A stretch of DNA of 64,000 bases from Escallonia rubra (GCA_033065855.1 JAVXUO010002765.1:186001-250000), one strand, 5' to 3'; counted from the first letter of the stretch, positions 20,951-31,882 are shown. Made by a program: numbers and translations. The notes: generated from the sequence alone by a model not told the origin.

Positions 20951-22654
20951 ATCATGTGCTTTCACATGCTTCTCTTTGTCTTTCCGGTTTATCTATAGAC
21001 TCGCCTGTACTCTCTAATCCAGACTGTAATTTGGCTGTAAAAAGTCTGATCTAGCTAGTAAAGGGTTAGCCCAGTTATTACAAGAAAATGGGTCCTAAAG
21101 TGTTGGACCCCTTCACTTGTCAAAATCTTGCGGTAACATTAGTTTTGAACGTTTGTCATTTGATCTTGGCTCACCGTTGTGATACCTAATTTCTTTGATG
21201 CCCTCAAAGACTTGCCCTCCACTTTGCTCTAATTATTATTTATTATGAAAGTAATACAATAGAAAGATGAACCTGTGGCTTGTACGGATAGTTATCAACC
21301 CAGCTCACGGGTATAACGTACATTACGACTGTATTTTCTCAGTGATAACGAAGCATAACTTGTAATGATGTACGCTAGGTTGGTGCACTTAATTGCGTTT
21401 CCGACGTTAATTCACTTTTGTGGAGATCAACAAAAGTAACGGTTCATATTTCATTATTGATTCATTTACGTTTCTTTAACACAGTTTTTTTTTTCTTCCC
21501 CGAAAACACTTTCAAAAAATGTGAAGTAAAATTCAGCAGTATAGCATTGTTGAAATATAAGCTTTTGCATAAACGATAATCTCCCCACGTCAGCTAATAA
21601 GACGCATAGAATGAAGAAACCCGTCTTTGGTAGGAGAATTGCGGTGGCCGGTGGAGTTTGCCGCAAGTGGAAAAGAAACGTGTTTGGTAACAAGATGTTC
21701 ACTTTTGGGCTTGGTTTCAGGACAAAAAAAACTAGGTGATCAATTTTCTTCCCTTTCTGGTCTAAATGTAGCCTATTAAGTTTGGGTAATCTTTTGCTCA
21801 AAAAGTTCTATATCAATTCAATTTGTAGATTACTGCTAGATCATCTGTTACAACGTTATTAAATTACTAATCAAACCCCTAGTTATGTGAGAATTGAACT
21901 TTTGACAGGAGCTCAACAGTTCTTTTCTGACAAGTATTTATCTACCTACATAGTTTGCAATTTATCGAAAGCTTAAACAAAACCAACATCTTCCAAAGAG
22001 GATTAGGAACCAAAATGTGGAGGATAATCACATCATCTTGATTTCTCTCAAATATCATAAGCAAGACAATTTTCAGACACAAAATCGTATTGAAGTTAGC
22101 ACAATCTTTGCCGGAACTTGTTGACAACAAAAGGGGCATGGTAAAGCATGCCAAGAAGAGCATACGTCGGCGTAATCTTTCACTTCAAATGATGTCCTTG
22201 TCTCTCTGTGTCAAGATTTCAATATATCTTTCCGATCATTCTCGCTTTTCTAACCTCTCCAAATGAGATACTTAAGCACCACCCAAAACGATCTGTAAAA
22301 AGTATTCTCAATCTACGAGTCTGTGTTTCCTTCTCTTTTTGTTGATTTTAGATTGAATCACTCAGGGGCCGCTTGATGACGTTCTCGTTTCTTGATTCTT
22401 GATCATTTTTTGTACAAAGAACAGAAACAAAAAGAGAATGAGTTTTGTATATCTGTTCTTGCTCTTCTTCTTCTTTCCAGGACTATTCTCAGTTTTGGGC
22501 AAATAATGATAAAAAAAACTTGTTCTCGTTCTCGTAATGGGATTCCCGGAACACAGGTGTCCATCTTTGAGTTAAGTGATGTTCAATCATCAAACTATTT
22601 TAGAAGCATATAAACAAACATCCTATATAACCATACCCAACCAATCCCACCCCC

Positions 22655-22686
22655 ACCCCCCCCCCCCCCCCCCGCGCGCGCGCGGG
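22655..22686. repeat. Poly-C and (CG)n tract
   Basis: About 20 consecutive C bases run into gcgcgcgcgcgggg. Unit B has a matching run of about 22 C at 29790-29811 without the GC alternation. Confidence 0.9.
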
Positions 22687-22879
22687 GAAAAAAGGAATCG
22701 TCTTATCTTGCAATCACCAAGAATCGTAGGTCCATAAATTACCCGATTTGTTCTAATAATTTCGCATTTATTTATATTATTCGATTGTGTTGTACCCATG
22801 TAAGATCTGTTATTTTCTTCGCATGGTGGCCGGTGGGTGAGAGGTTAATTAGTGCCTGGCATGGCGGCCGGTGGGGGGT

Positions 22880-23210
22880 GGGGTGATGGGGAGCACGATA
22901 GTGAGTGAGTGTGTTTGTGCGTGTGTGTGTGGGTGTGAGGGTTTATGCAAGCAAAACCCATCCCCGCACACCACCCCGACGTGCGGGGACGTGTGTTTGT
23001 GTGCATTTTTGGGCATGTTGGGGTGGGGTGGGGGGACGTAGATGGGAAGGATAATGAATGTGTGTGCGCGCGCGCGCGCGTCTATGTGTACGTGAACATG
23101 TGTGTGTCTGTGTTGGGGGAGGTGATTTTGGGGGATGTGTGGGTGGTGCGGGGGGATGAATGTGAGGGTGGGGTGGGGGGACGGAGGTCGGAGTGGGAGT
23201 GGTAGTGGGT
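22880..23210. repeat. GT/GGGT-rich microsatellite region of unit A
   Basis: Runs of gtgtgt, gggtgggg and cgcgcgcg alternate. The related region in unit B is 30060-30380. Open frames here are repeat artefacts. Confidence 0.8.
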
Positions 23211-23720
23211 TGTAGAAGGATTTCTAGAACCTTCTTTCATATGTGATTCTCTCTTGTTGATATACTTTGTTTAAGCTTTGCATTCTTTTTCAATTTGCAT
23301 ATATGGAGCTACCCCTTTTTTCAAACAGTTTTATGCATGCACGCACTTGAAATATATAATTGAAACAAACAAGACTGCCTAAGTGATTAGTTTCTTTGTT
23401 CACTTCTTTTTTATAGATCGCGCACGCACAATTGTCGCCAATCAATTATCTTTATAAATTAATTCCTCTCCTAGATTATTTGATCGGGTTTGACTTGTAC
23501 GCTTATTTAGTATATGAGTCATATGTTATGAGTTTCTCATTCTACCCCGAGAGGAGAGAGAGGGGGGATGGGAGAAGAAAGCGTGTCAGAAAAGTAAAAA
23601 TGAGTCGGCGGATGATTAAATGTGAAGAGAGAAAATTGAAAAAAAAAAAGTGTAAAAGAAGATAAATATGAAAAAACCTTTAAAGAATTTTTCTTACCTT
23701 GAAAAGTGATCAATTTGTTA

Positions 23721-24919
23721 GGGTAAATTACACTAAATACCCCTGAGGTTTTACGTAATTATATTCCACTACCACTATCTTTAAAAATTACACTCAGTTC
23801 AAAAAGTAAATTTTTCTCTTACGGTGTTAATGGTGCAATGCAAAAAGACATGAATGCCCCTCAGACTGTTTTCTTGGAATTTTGGAGGGAAAACTTGTTT
23901 TTGAGAATTATTGGAGGGACTTCCCCTGTTTCTGCCTTCTTCTTCTCTCCCCCTGAGCCCCACGGCCGCAACAGCCCCTTGCCCCGCCGCCCTTCCTTCG
24001 GTATCTTACGCCGGCACCCTACAGCGCCCCTTCCCCCTCAGTGACGTCAACCCCCTTCGTCCTTCTTCTTCTCTCCCCTTGTCCCCCGCGGTCGCAACAA
24101 CCCCTTGCCTCGTCGCCCCTCCTGCAGCATCTTAAACCGACGCGTCACTCTCCGCTGACAGCGCCCCTTCCCCCGTTGGCGACGCCGACCCCCCTTCTTC
24201 TTCTCTCCCCTAGTCCCCCGCGGTCGCAACAGCACCTTGCACCTCCTGCAACATCTTAAACCGACGCCTCACTCTCCGCTGACAGCGCCCCTCCCCCGTT
24301 GGCGACGCCGACCCCCTTCTTCCTTCTTCTTCTCTCCCCTCGTCCCCCGCGGTCGCGACAGCCCCTTGCCCCGTCGCCCCTCCTGCAGCATCTTAAACCG
24401 ACGCCTCACTCTCCCCCGACAGCGCCCCTCCCCCCTGTCGGCGACGCCGACCCCCCTTTTCCTTCCTCCTTCTTCTCTCCCCCCGCAGCCGCAACAGCCC
24501 CTTGCCCCTCCTTTTGCATCCCACGCCAGCAGGGTCCCTCCCCCCGTCGGCGCCGCCCTTCCTTCCTCTTATCGCAGCTGCAACAGCACCGCGCCGCCGC
24601 CCGCCAAACCCATTAGCTTTTAGATTCAACCCTAATCTTCCTTTTTTAATTGTTTTGACCAAAATGCCCTCCTTGTTTGAGTTAAGATGATCACACATGT
24701 GAGTAAAGGACAAAGGAGGGGGGGGGGGGTATTTTGGGTATGGAAATTGCATAAAGTGATGTGTCAAGGAATCTTTCATGGAGTTGGGCTTGCTGTTAAA
24801 TGTATGTAGTTGTGTGTAATGCGGGTACAAACCTCAGGGGGACGGAGTGTAATTTTTAAAAATAGCGGTAGTGGAGTGTAATTACGTAAAACCTCAGAGG
24901 TGTTTAGTGTAATTTACCC
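23721..24919. mobile_element. Mutator-like element with 75-bp inverted ends and GC-rich cargo
   Basis: The left end gggtaaattacactaaatac and the next 55 bases are nearly complementary to the right end 24845-24919. Both carry cctgaggttttacgtaatta and the ttaaaaattacactc block. Long inverted ends of this kind are typical of plant Mutator-like elements. The flanking sequences attTGTTA (left) and atttttttGTTA (right) fit a target duplication altered in the T-run. Unit A has no insert at the corresponding place. Instead of a transposase the inside holds a GC-rich tandem array, so it resembles a Pack-MULE that picked up GC-rich sequence. Confidence 0.75.
23930..24600. repeat. GC-rich tandem array (about 137-bp unit) inside the Mutator-like element
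   Basis: The phrase cagcgcccc recurs at about 24022, 24159, 24283 and 24420, giving periods of 137, 124 and 137 bp. Each unit holds cttcttcttctctcccc, cccgcggtcgcaac, cagccccttgcc and gcatcttaaaccgacgc. Several overlapping proline/serine/leucine-rich frames are by-products. The source sequence is unknown; it could be part of a captured gene, but no domain is recognisable. Confidence 0.85.
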
Positions 24920-25011
24920 ATTTTTTTGTTACAACTTAAAAAAGAAACATGATTGACTTTTTTAGTACGGAGGGAGTATCAATTGGTTGCAACTTCAATT
25001 AAGAGTCTCCA

Positions 25012-25190
25012 ATCGTGAAAAGCATCATTTCTAGGCAACAGATTTAGCCGCATTGAGAAGATGTCACCAAAAAACTTGTTTATAGAGATCGAGGCACCTC
25101 TTTTTTCCAACACAGTCGTACATTTTGAAGGGATAAAGTGGTAAATAGCATACAATCAGCAAAAAATATAGGAAGCTGCGGGTGCTATCT
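25012..25190. other. 179-bp indel upstream of paralog 2
   Basis: Unit B reads aagagtctccaatcg ... gtgctatctaggcagc, whereas unit A reads aagagtctccataggcagc. The extra sequence lies about 80-260 bp upstream of the paralog 2 TATA box. Whether it is a gain in B or a loss in A cannot be told from two copies. Confidence 0.8.
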
Positions 25191-25268
25191 AGGCAGCAAA
25201 AGGAGAACACAAAGCTCCAGCTCTGGAATATTCGTCTTGACTCCATGTGTCATCGCCCCCCTCACCTC

Positions 25269-25275
25269 TATAAAA
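25269..25275 (+). promoter_or_regulatory. TATA box of the second microprotein gene
   Basis: The sequence tataaaa stands 77 bp before the ATG at 25346, in the context cacctctataaaacttggg. It corresponds to the TATA box of paralog 1 but lacks two bases of it. Confidence 0.7.
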
Positions 25276-25345
25276 CTTGGGTTTGAAGGTTGAATTCTTC
25301 CAACAGCCATCGAGATACAGAACCAGAGAAAGAGAAAGAAAGAAT

Positions 25346-25543
25346 ATGGCGTCTTTGTGTGGTGAAGAGGAGAGGGAGTTGGGAAGGCAGCAAGCCCCCG
25401 GGGCGTGTCCATACTGCGGAGGGAAGGTGCAAGCGGTGGATGTGGAAGGCAGGTTGAGGTTCTGTTTTCTGCCCATTTGCCTCGTTATCAAGAGGAAGTA
25501 TCTCTGCACTCTTTGCTCCAGACGGTTGGTCTTGTACTCATAG
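25346..25543 (+). CDS. Zinc-ribbon-like microprotein, paralog 2 (65 aa)
   Basis: This copy has 65 residues and differs from paralog 1 at about five positions (P3 to S, T10 to R, Q35 to E, S37 to L, I48 to V). All six cysteines (21, 24, 40, 45, 54, 57) are kept, with CPYCGG and CTLC knuckles and the same KRKYLCTLCSRRLVLYS end. The 5' leader again has gagaaagagaaag just before the ATG. The start was chosen for the same reasons as paralog 1. The 3' flank stays alignable for more than 500 bp. Preservation of the frame and cysteines while flanks differ suggests it is or was functional. Likely nuclear or cytosolic; no targeting signal seen. Function unknown. Confidence 0.85.
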   Translation: MASLCGEEERELGRQQAPGACPYCGGKVQAVDVEGRLRFCFLPICLVIKRKYLCTLCSRRLVLYS

Positions 25544-26929
25544 ATCATGTGCTTTCACATGTTTCCTTTTGTCTCTCCAGTTTATCTATAGACTCGCCTG
25601 TACTGTCTAATCCAGATTGTAACTGGCTGTAAAAAAGTCTGATCTAGCTAGTAAAGGGTTAGCCCAGTTATTACAAGAAAATGGGTCCTAAAGTGTTTGA
25701 CCCCTTCACTTGTCAAAAACTTGCGGTAACATTAGTTTTGAACGTTTTGTCATTTGGTCTTGGCTCACCGTTGTGATACCTAATTTCTTTGACCTCAAAG
25801 ACTTGCCCTCTACTTTACTTTAATTATTATTATTAGATAGATTAGTATAACAGTAATGCAATACAAAGGTGAACCTGTGGCTTGTACGGATAGTTATCAA
25901 CGCTCATAACGTACATTATGGCTGTATTTTCTCGGTGATAACGAAGTATAACTTGTAATGATGTATGCTAGGTATCACTTGTAATGATGTACGCTAGGTC
26001 GGTGCACTTAATTGCGTTTCCGGCTGTAATTCACTTTTGTGGAGATCAACTAAAGTAGCGGTTCATAATTCATTATTGATTCATTTACGTTTCTTCAACA
26101 CAGAGTTTTTTTTTCTTCCCCCGAAAACATATTGATGCCAAGGAAAGTGAGTTCGTACATACATGGAGGTGCCACAAAGGCTGCAATCCGAGTCGGTTTC
26201 CAAGTGTGCAAAGTGAGAGACAGCGAGGGCGGAGTAAGGGTAGAGAGCAAGGCTCCCCAGACAGGCCGCCAGGGCTGGCAGCGCTGCGCAGACAGGGCGA
26301 CGACGAACATGGCCGGCAGTTGACAGTCCAAGTCAGGGATATAGCATCAGGGGTCTGATGTCAGAAGTCCAAATGTGTTTCTCTCACTAGAATTTCAGAG
26401 AGAATGGGTTTTTAGAGAGAGAAAGTGAAAATGTCAAATGGGAGAGCCGTCGTTTAAATGAGTTCCAAAGTCCACTATTTATAGGCAAAAGAAAGCCTAT
26501 GTCATCAGCTGACATGTGTCATCCCCTGGGAGTGACACGTCACTAGGGGGTCCATAAATACTGGTTCTCCGTAGGACTGCTGGTCCCCAAATCAGCATTG
26601 CCCTGTCCACGCAGCATCTCTCTACCTATCTGAGAAGACTGACCACACCGCAGTAGCATGATCAGATTAAGCCCGTTTCCCCAGCCACCGGTCCAAGCAC
26701 TTACTGAATCCCACAAGGTGCGTCAAGAGACGCGTAGAGAACCTGGCCGCGGTGAGGGTTGCCCCCGTAGCCAACTGCCAGGCGGACTAGACGCGATGCC
26801 CTCCAAAGACCTGTTCCCGTCCCGGAGTGACCCGGGGGTCATCGTCCTGGGGGCGCCGACAATAACCGGTAACATGAGCGGACATGGTCGCAGCTCAGTA
26901 CTTAGTGTCGTGCAAGTCACCCCAGACGA

Positions 26930-27625
26930 CGATAGCTTTGCGGTAACGAGCCTATCCCGCTGCGAAGGGTCCTCGTGTCAGAGCACTACGAGCGGAGCCC
27001 CCCGGAATGAAGACGGTGATGGCTTTGTGGTAACGAGTCCATCTCGCTGCGGAGGGTCCTCGTGCCAGAGCACTACGAGCGGAGCCCCCCATGATGAAGA
27101 CGTTGATGGCTTTGTGGTAACGAGCCCATCCCGTGGCGGCGATGGCTTTGTGGTAACGAGCCCATCCCGTGGCGGAGATGACTTTGTGGTAACGAGTCCA
27201 TCCAGCTGCGGAGGGTCCTCGTGCTGGAGCACTACGAGCGGAGACCCCCGTGATGAAGACGGCGATGGCTTTGTGGTAACGTGCCTATCCCGTGGCGGTG
27301 ATGACTTTGTGGTAACGAGTCCATCCCGCTGCGAGGAGTCCTCGTGCTAGAGCACTTCAAGCGGAGCCCCGCGTGATGAAGAAGCGATGGCTTTGTGGTA
27401 ACGAGCCCATCCCGTGGCGGCGATGACTTTGTGGTAACGAGTCCATCCCGCTGCGAGGGGTCCTCGTGCCGGAGCACTACGAGCGGAGCCCTCCGTGATG
27501 AAGACGACGATGGCTTTGTGGTAATGAGCCCATCCCGTGGCAGAGATGACTTTGTGGTAACGAGTCCATCCCGCTGCGGAGGGTCCTCGTGTCAGAGCAC
27601 TATGAGTGGAGCCCTCCGTGAGCAT
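26930..27625. repeat. Higher-order minisatellite of copy 2 (about 41-bp subunit, 122-bp unit)
   Basis: Subunits like gatggctttgtggtaacgag alternate with gatgactttgtggtaacgag. The phrase gagcactacgag recurs at about 26981, 27068, 27227, 27349, 27471 and 27595. Because 123 and 41x3 are divisible by three, the array stays open and gives a 230-residue pseudo-protein of VVTSPS repeats, which I do not accept as a gene. Confidence 0.9.
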
Positions 27626-27639
27626 GTAGTATGATTGTG

Positions 27640-28420
27640 GCTCATGGGCGCCGCGACGAACGTCGCGGAAAAATACTTGGTGCCAGGGGCACGTAGTGTG
27701 ACAGAGAGCAAGGGGGATGGCTGTATCAGTGGTGCGGCGCATGGGCACGGCTGCGTGTGAGAGTGCAGTGTGCGGGCGCCGGGAATTGCGGAGACAGCGC
27801 GTGGGTGCCAGCGACGAAGGTCGCGAAGCTATCGTGTGGGCGACGGGTGTCATGGAGACGGCGCGCGGGCGACGGGAGTCACGGCGCTATCGCGCGGACG
27901 CGGGCGACGAAAGTCGCGGAAACGGTGGGCGACGGGAGTAACGGAGTTGTCACGCGGATGCGGGAGACGAATGTCACGGAGGCGACACGCGGGCGCGGTC
28001 GAAGGGCGTCGTGAAGCCAACGTGCGGGCGACGGGAGTCACGGCGATGGTGCGCGACCACGGGCGACAGGCGCCGTGAAGCCGGTGCGTGGGCAACGGCG
28101 ACGGGCGCCGGGATGCTGGCGCGCGGCCACGGGCATCGTGAAGCCGGCGCGCGGGCGACGTGAATCGCGGCGACGGCGCGCGACCACGGGCGACGGGCGC
28201 CGTGAAGCCGGTGCGCGGGCAACGGCGGGCATCGCGGAGTGAGTGAGGTGATGGCGCGCGGGCGCGGGTGAGGGGCGCCGTTGAATAGGTGCATGGGCGA
28301 TGGTGGGCGTCGTGAAGACAGCGAGCGACGGTCGTCGCGACGACGAAGCGTGGCGACGAGCGACGGTCATCGCGACTACGACGTACGACCGCGAACGACG
28401 GTAGTCGGTCGTCAAGGTAG
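27640..28420. repeat. CpG-rich short-period repeat of copy 2
   Basis: Variants of gcgcgcgggcgacgggagtc recur with irregular spacing, with cgtgaagccggtgcg interspersed. Copy 1 has a different but similarly CpG-rich array at the same relative place. Confidence 0.8.
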
Positions 28421-28660
28421 GTGGCAGACCCCTTAAGGTGGCCGACCCCCCCAAGGTGGCCGACCCTTTTAAGGGGGAAGGCACGCCAAGGTTACTTCAC
28501 AAAGGGAAAATACACGTGACTTGATTATGTGAATGCTTTCACCGGTCTGTAAGCGTTGAAAAGTTGACGGAAGTTGACGGTTGAATGTGCCGACGTGTCA
28601 TGTGAATGGGGACCCCCAGTGAGCCTATAGGTGTAGTCAAGATAGGTAGAGAACACATAT

Positions 28661-30608
28661 CTAAAAAATGTGAAGTAAAATTCAGCAGTATAACACTGTT
28701 GAAATATACGCTTTTGCATAAACGATAATCTCCCCACGTCAGCTAATAAGACGCATAGAATGAAGAAACCCGTCTTTAGTAGGACTGTAGGAGAATTGCG
28801 GTGGTCGGTGGAGTTTGCCACAAGTGGAAACGCAACGTGTTTGGTAACAAGATGGTCACTTTTGGGCTTGGTTTCAAGGGAAAAAAAATATTTAGGTGAT
28901 CAATTTTCTTCCCTTTCTGGTCTAAATGTAACCAACTAGGTTTGGGTAATGTTTTGCTCAAAAAGTTCCATATCATTTCAATTTGTAGATTACTGCTAGA
29001 TACAAGGCTAGGATACTTCTGGCACAACTCTATTAAATTACTAATCAAACCCCTAGTTATGTGAGAATTGAACTTTTGACAGGAGCTCAACAGTTCTTTT
29101 ATGAGTAGTATTTATCTACCTACATAGTTTGCAATTTATCGAAAGCTTAAACAAAACCAACATCTTCCAAAGAGGATTAGGAACCAAAATATGGAGGATA
29201 ATCACATCATCTTGATTTCTCTCAAATATCATAAGCAAAATAATTTTCAGACACAAAATCGTATTGAAGTTAGCACAATCTTTGCCGGAACTTGTTGACA
29301 ACAAAAGAGGCATGGTAAAGCATGCCAATAAGAGCATACGTTGGCCTAATCTTTCATTTCAAATGATGTCCTTGGCTCTCTGTGTCAAGATCTCAATATA
29401 TCATTTTGTATCATTCTCGCTTTTCTAGCCTCTCCAAATGAGATACTTAAGCACTACCTAAATAATCTGTAGAAGGAATTCTCAATCTATGAGTCTGTGT
29501 TTCCTTTAATTTTTGTCGATTTTAGATTCAAACACTAAGGGGCCTTATGATAACGTTCTCGTTTCTTGATTCTTGATCGTTTTTTGTTCAAAGAACAGAA
29601 ACAAAAAGTGAATGAGTTTGGTATATGTGTTCTTGCTCTTCTTTTTTCTTTTTTTTCTAGGATTGTACTTAGTTTTGGGCAAATAATGATAAAAAAAACT
29701 TGTTCTCATTCTCGTAATGGGATCTTTGAGTTAAGTGATGTTCAATCATCAAACACTTTTAGTAGCATATATACAAACATCCTATATAACACCCCCCCCC
29801 CCCCCCCCCCCACGGGCGAAGAAAATGACCAAAATCGTGGTGGACTCGTCTTATCTTGTAATCACCAAGAATCCTAGGTCCACAAATTACTCGGTTTGTT
29901 CTAATCATTTCGCATTTATATTATTCGATTGTGTCGTACCCATGTGAGATCTGTTATTTTCTTCGCATCGTGGCCGGTAGGTGAGAAGTTAGTGCCTAGC
30001 ATGGCGGTGGGTGAGGGGCTGGTTGGTGGTTGATGGGTTCCCATAGGTAAAAAATGTGACCGCGGGGGGGGGGGAGGGGAGCCCGACCGTGAGTGAGTGT
30101 GTGTAAGGGTTTAATTTATGCGGGGATGGGTGTTTGTGTGCATTTTTGGACATGTTGGGGTGGGGTGGGGGGACGGAGATGGGAAGGATATTGAATGTGT
30201 GTGTGCGCGCGCATCTATGTGTACGTGAACGTGTGTGTGGCTGTGTGTATGTCGTGTGTGTCTGTGTGGGGGGAGGTAATTTTGGGGGATGTGTGGGTGG
30301 TGCGGGGGGACGAATGTGAGGGTGGGGTGAGAGGAAGGAGGTCAGAGTGGGAGTGGGAGTGGGAGTGGTAGTGGGTTGTAGAAGGTTTTCTAGATCCTTC
30401 TCTCATATGTGATTCTCTCTTGTTGATGTACTTTTGTTTAAGCTTTGCATTCCTTTTCAATTTGCATATATAGAGCTACCCCCTTTGTTTTTTATCAGTT
30501 TTATGCATGCACTCACTTGAAATATATACTTGAAAAAAACAAGACTGCCTAAGTGATTAGTTTCTTTGTTCACTTATTTTTTAGAGATCGCACACGCACG
30601 ATTGTCGC
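28661..30608. other. Non-coding remainder of unit B
   Basis: This continues the alignment with 21516-23436 of unit A, including the minus-strand open block 29116-29337, a run of about 22 C at 29790-29811 and GT/GGGT-rich sequence at 30060-30380. No independent gene is supported. Confidence 0.6.
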
Positions 30609-30947
30609 AGCTCACCCAATCAAGAGTAACGGTTGAAGCCCTTGAGCTTCCTAGTTGCGAAACAATTTTCGACTGCACTCTCACCTCCAAGGCCATTGTA
30701 CCAAAAGCCTCCTTGTTTCTTAATCTATCAAACGATTTGTAAACGTACAGATGACCACCCATTATTAATTATCAGAGCAACAAGTGTGAGAAATATTATG
30801 CAAATTGAGTCGATGGAGTAACCTTAAGTCGAAGATTGAAGCAACCACACACCTGAACTGTGTTTTTTAGGATTTTCCCTTTAGATAGAGCATTTATTGA
30901 TTTTAGGGTGCATAGGCAAGGAAACCGGCGAGTACACCTTAAAACTA
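30609..30947. other. No gene seen downstream of the duplication
   Basis: Short frames on both strands show no recognised domain. Confidence 0.4.
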
Positions 30948-31341
30948 GCCTACTCTTGAAAAAAGAAATCGCTAAAAGAGGTCCCTAGTGAACTGGCCGG
31001 TAGACTCAAATGAGAGTACCAGACGGTTTAACAGTGACCACTTTGTAGGATGATGAATACCGGCCGGTAAATTTAGTGACTGCTATTGTGGTTGCTAAAT
31101 ACAGTCGCTAAATTTGATGATTGCAACTGTTGTCACTAAATGCAGTCGCTAAATTTGGCATATGCCAAAGAAGTTTCTAACTTCTGTAGCTAAATTTAGC
31201 ATTGTTAAATTTCGGGCCAACGTTCTTGTTGACCCGCTAGAATATGTGCACATCTAGCGACTGCTATCAAGAGCAGTCGCTAAACTTTAATTCAGCTACC
31301 GCTATTCATGGCGATCACTAAAGTCCTTATTTCTTGTAGTG
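30948..31341. mobile_element. CACTA-like MITE 1
   Basis: The right end ttcttgtagtg (31331-31341) is the complement of the canonical plant CACTA terminus cactacaagaa. The left end near 30952 (ctactcttgaaaaaagaaat) is a weaker match to the inverted terminus. Between them, cagtcgctaaatt and its complement recur many times, as the subterminal repeats of CACTA elements do. No transposase is present. The 3-bp target duplication cannot be assigned with confidence. Confidence 0.5.
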
Positions 31342-31344
31342 TTA

Positions 31345-31800
31345 GAAACAGTGTCAGCACAAAAATTAGCCTCAGCTCGTCTGTTAAAAGCATCCCATGA
31401 TGATCTTTAAGAGAGTACATGTCATGGCATCGTCGAATAATAGTGAATTATGTGAAAGCTTTAGCATGGCGTTCACCTGGTTCAAGCCAAGCAGATTTAA
31501 ACCTCTGCACCTAGAATACCTCTTTACAATCCAGCAAGAAAGCCAACCTACCTCTCCTCGAAAATCAGCCTGCTGAGCCTCATCAAGAAGGGACAGCGAC
31601 TGTACAAATCAACCAAAAGGTGTGCGTTGACTTAATTTGCTCAAGTTGGTGATTCAAACAATCTTTATTCCAAATTCTAAGAGCATTCACCATGATTTTG
31701 AGATAGGCCTTTTGCCGAAGTGAACCACTAGTTAATGCCATGCCAGAAGCGGATAGTGAAGAAAAGGACCACGACAAGCATGATCCTTTGGACGATGATT
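31345..31800 (-). pseudogene. LINE ORF2 fragment, linker before reverse transcriptase
   Basis: On the minus strand, frames contain VNALRIWNKDCLNHQLEQIK, LLDEAQQADFRGE and KSAWLEPGERHAKAFT, then SLKDHHGMLLTDE. These match the stretch of plant L1-type LINEs between endonuclease and reverse transcriptase, where the usual form is K.KSRAKWLKEGDRNTKFFH followed by ...SLKD..G.LLTDE. A stop and frameshifts are present. It belongs with the fragment at 32841-33065, from which it is separated by transposon sequence. Confidence 0.65.
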
Positions 31801-31857
31801 GAATGTATTGAGCTTACATGTGTATTTTTAGCCGCCCGGATATTTCAACCCCCCGTT

Positions 31858-31882
31858 ATTCCCCTCCCCCCCCCCCCCCCCA
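31858..31882. repeat. Poly-C tract
   Basis: About 15 consecutive C bases follow ttcccct and precede aacccggc. Confidence 0.85.

Larger units (their letters stand above)
20231..23436. repeat. Tandem segmental duplication, unit A
   Basis: Unit A starts gccaatcaattatctctata. The same phrase, with one change, starts unit B at 23437 directly after the end of unit A. Unit A (about 3.2 kb) contains a MITE, the first microprotein gene, a long non-coding tail with the conserved block 21930-22170, a C/G tract and GT-rich sequence. Unit B has the same order, but with a Mutator-like and an LTR-like element added. After removing those two inserts and a 179-bp indel, unit B is about the same length as A. 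Confidence 0.9.
20951..23436. other. Non-coding remainder of unit A
   Basis: About 2.5 kb follows the first gene without another supported gene. It contains an empty target site at about 21503-21515 for the LTR-like element present in unit B. A block near 21942-22163 is open on the minus strand in both units. A C-tract with gcgcgc (22655-22685) and GT/GGGT-rich sequence (22880-23200) follow. The corresponding parts of unit B are 25544-26132 and 28661-30608. Confidence 0.6.
23463..24976. mobile_element. Stowaway-like MITE, copy B, split by a Mutator-like insert
   Basis: The left part 23463-23720 matches 20256-20510 (cttatttagtatatgagtca, the gagagagag run, the gatgattaaatgtgaagaga-like block). 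The right part 24920-24976 ends tagtacggagggag before TA and matches the end of copy A. The 1.2-kb element 23721-24919 lies between them. Confidence 0.65.
26133..28655 (+). mobile_element. GC-rich LTR-like element, copy 2 (2523 bp), clean insertion
   Basis: It starts TGATGCCAAGG and ends GTAGAGAACA, and is flanked by the 5-bp repeat catat (26128-26132 and 28656-28660). Unit A carries the unoccupied site near 21503-21515 (gaaaacactttcaaaaaatg), so both ends are confirmed independently. The first 450 bp matches copy 1 closely, including a TATA-like cactatttatagg near 26477. The middle is filled with copy-specific minisatellites. It has no gag or pol. TG...CA ends and a 5-bp duplication point to an LTR; with no second repeat it is most simply a solo LTR. 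Confidence 0.85.
23437..30608. repeat. Tandem segmental duplication, unit B
   Basis: Unit B begins gccaatcaattatctttata immediately after attgtc at the end of unit A, and ends at attgtcgc (30608), matching the end of unit A. It carries the second microprotein gene. It is 7.2 kb, longer than unit A because of a 1.2-kb Mutator-like insert (23721-24919), a 2.5-kb LTR-like insert (26133-28655) and about 179 extra bp at 25012-25190. Confidence 0.9.

Noticed and set aside
21942-22163. Minus-strand 73-residue frame, nearly identical in unit B (29116-29337)
   Set aside because: Similarity is explained by the recent duplication. No domain or promoter is recognised, and flanking non-coding sequence is equally conserved.
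23838-24623. Pro/Ser/Leu-rich frames in three phases
   Set aside because: They are phases of the GC-rich 137-bp array within the Mutator-like element; none has a recognisable domain.
26658-27350. 230-residue plus-strand open frame with VVTSPS repeats, the longest among the repeat-born frames
   Set aside because: It is a translation of the 41/122-bp minisatellite in copy 2. The period is a multiple of three, and both strands stay open. No promoter or domain is visible.
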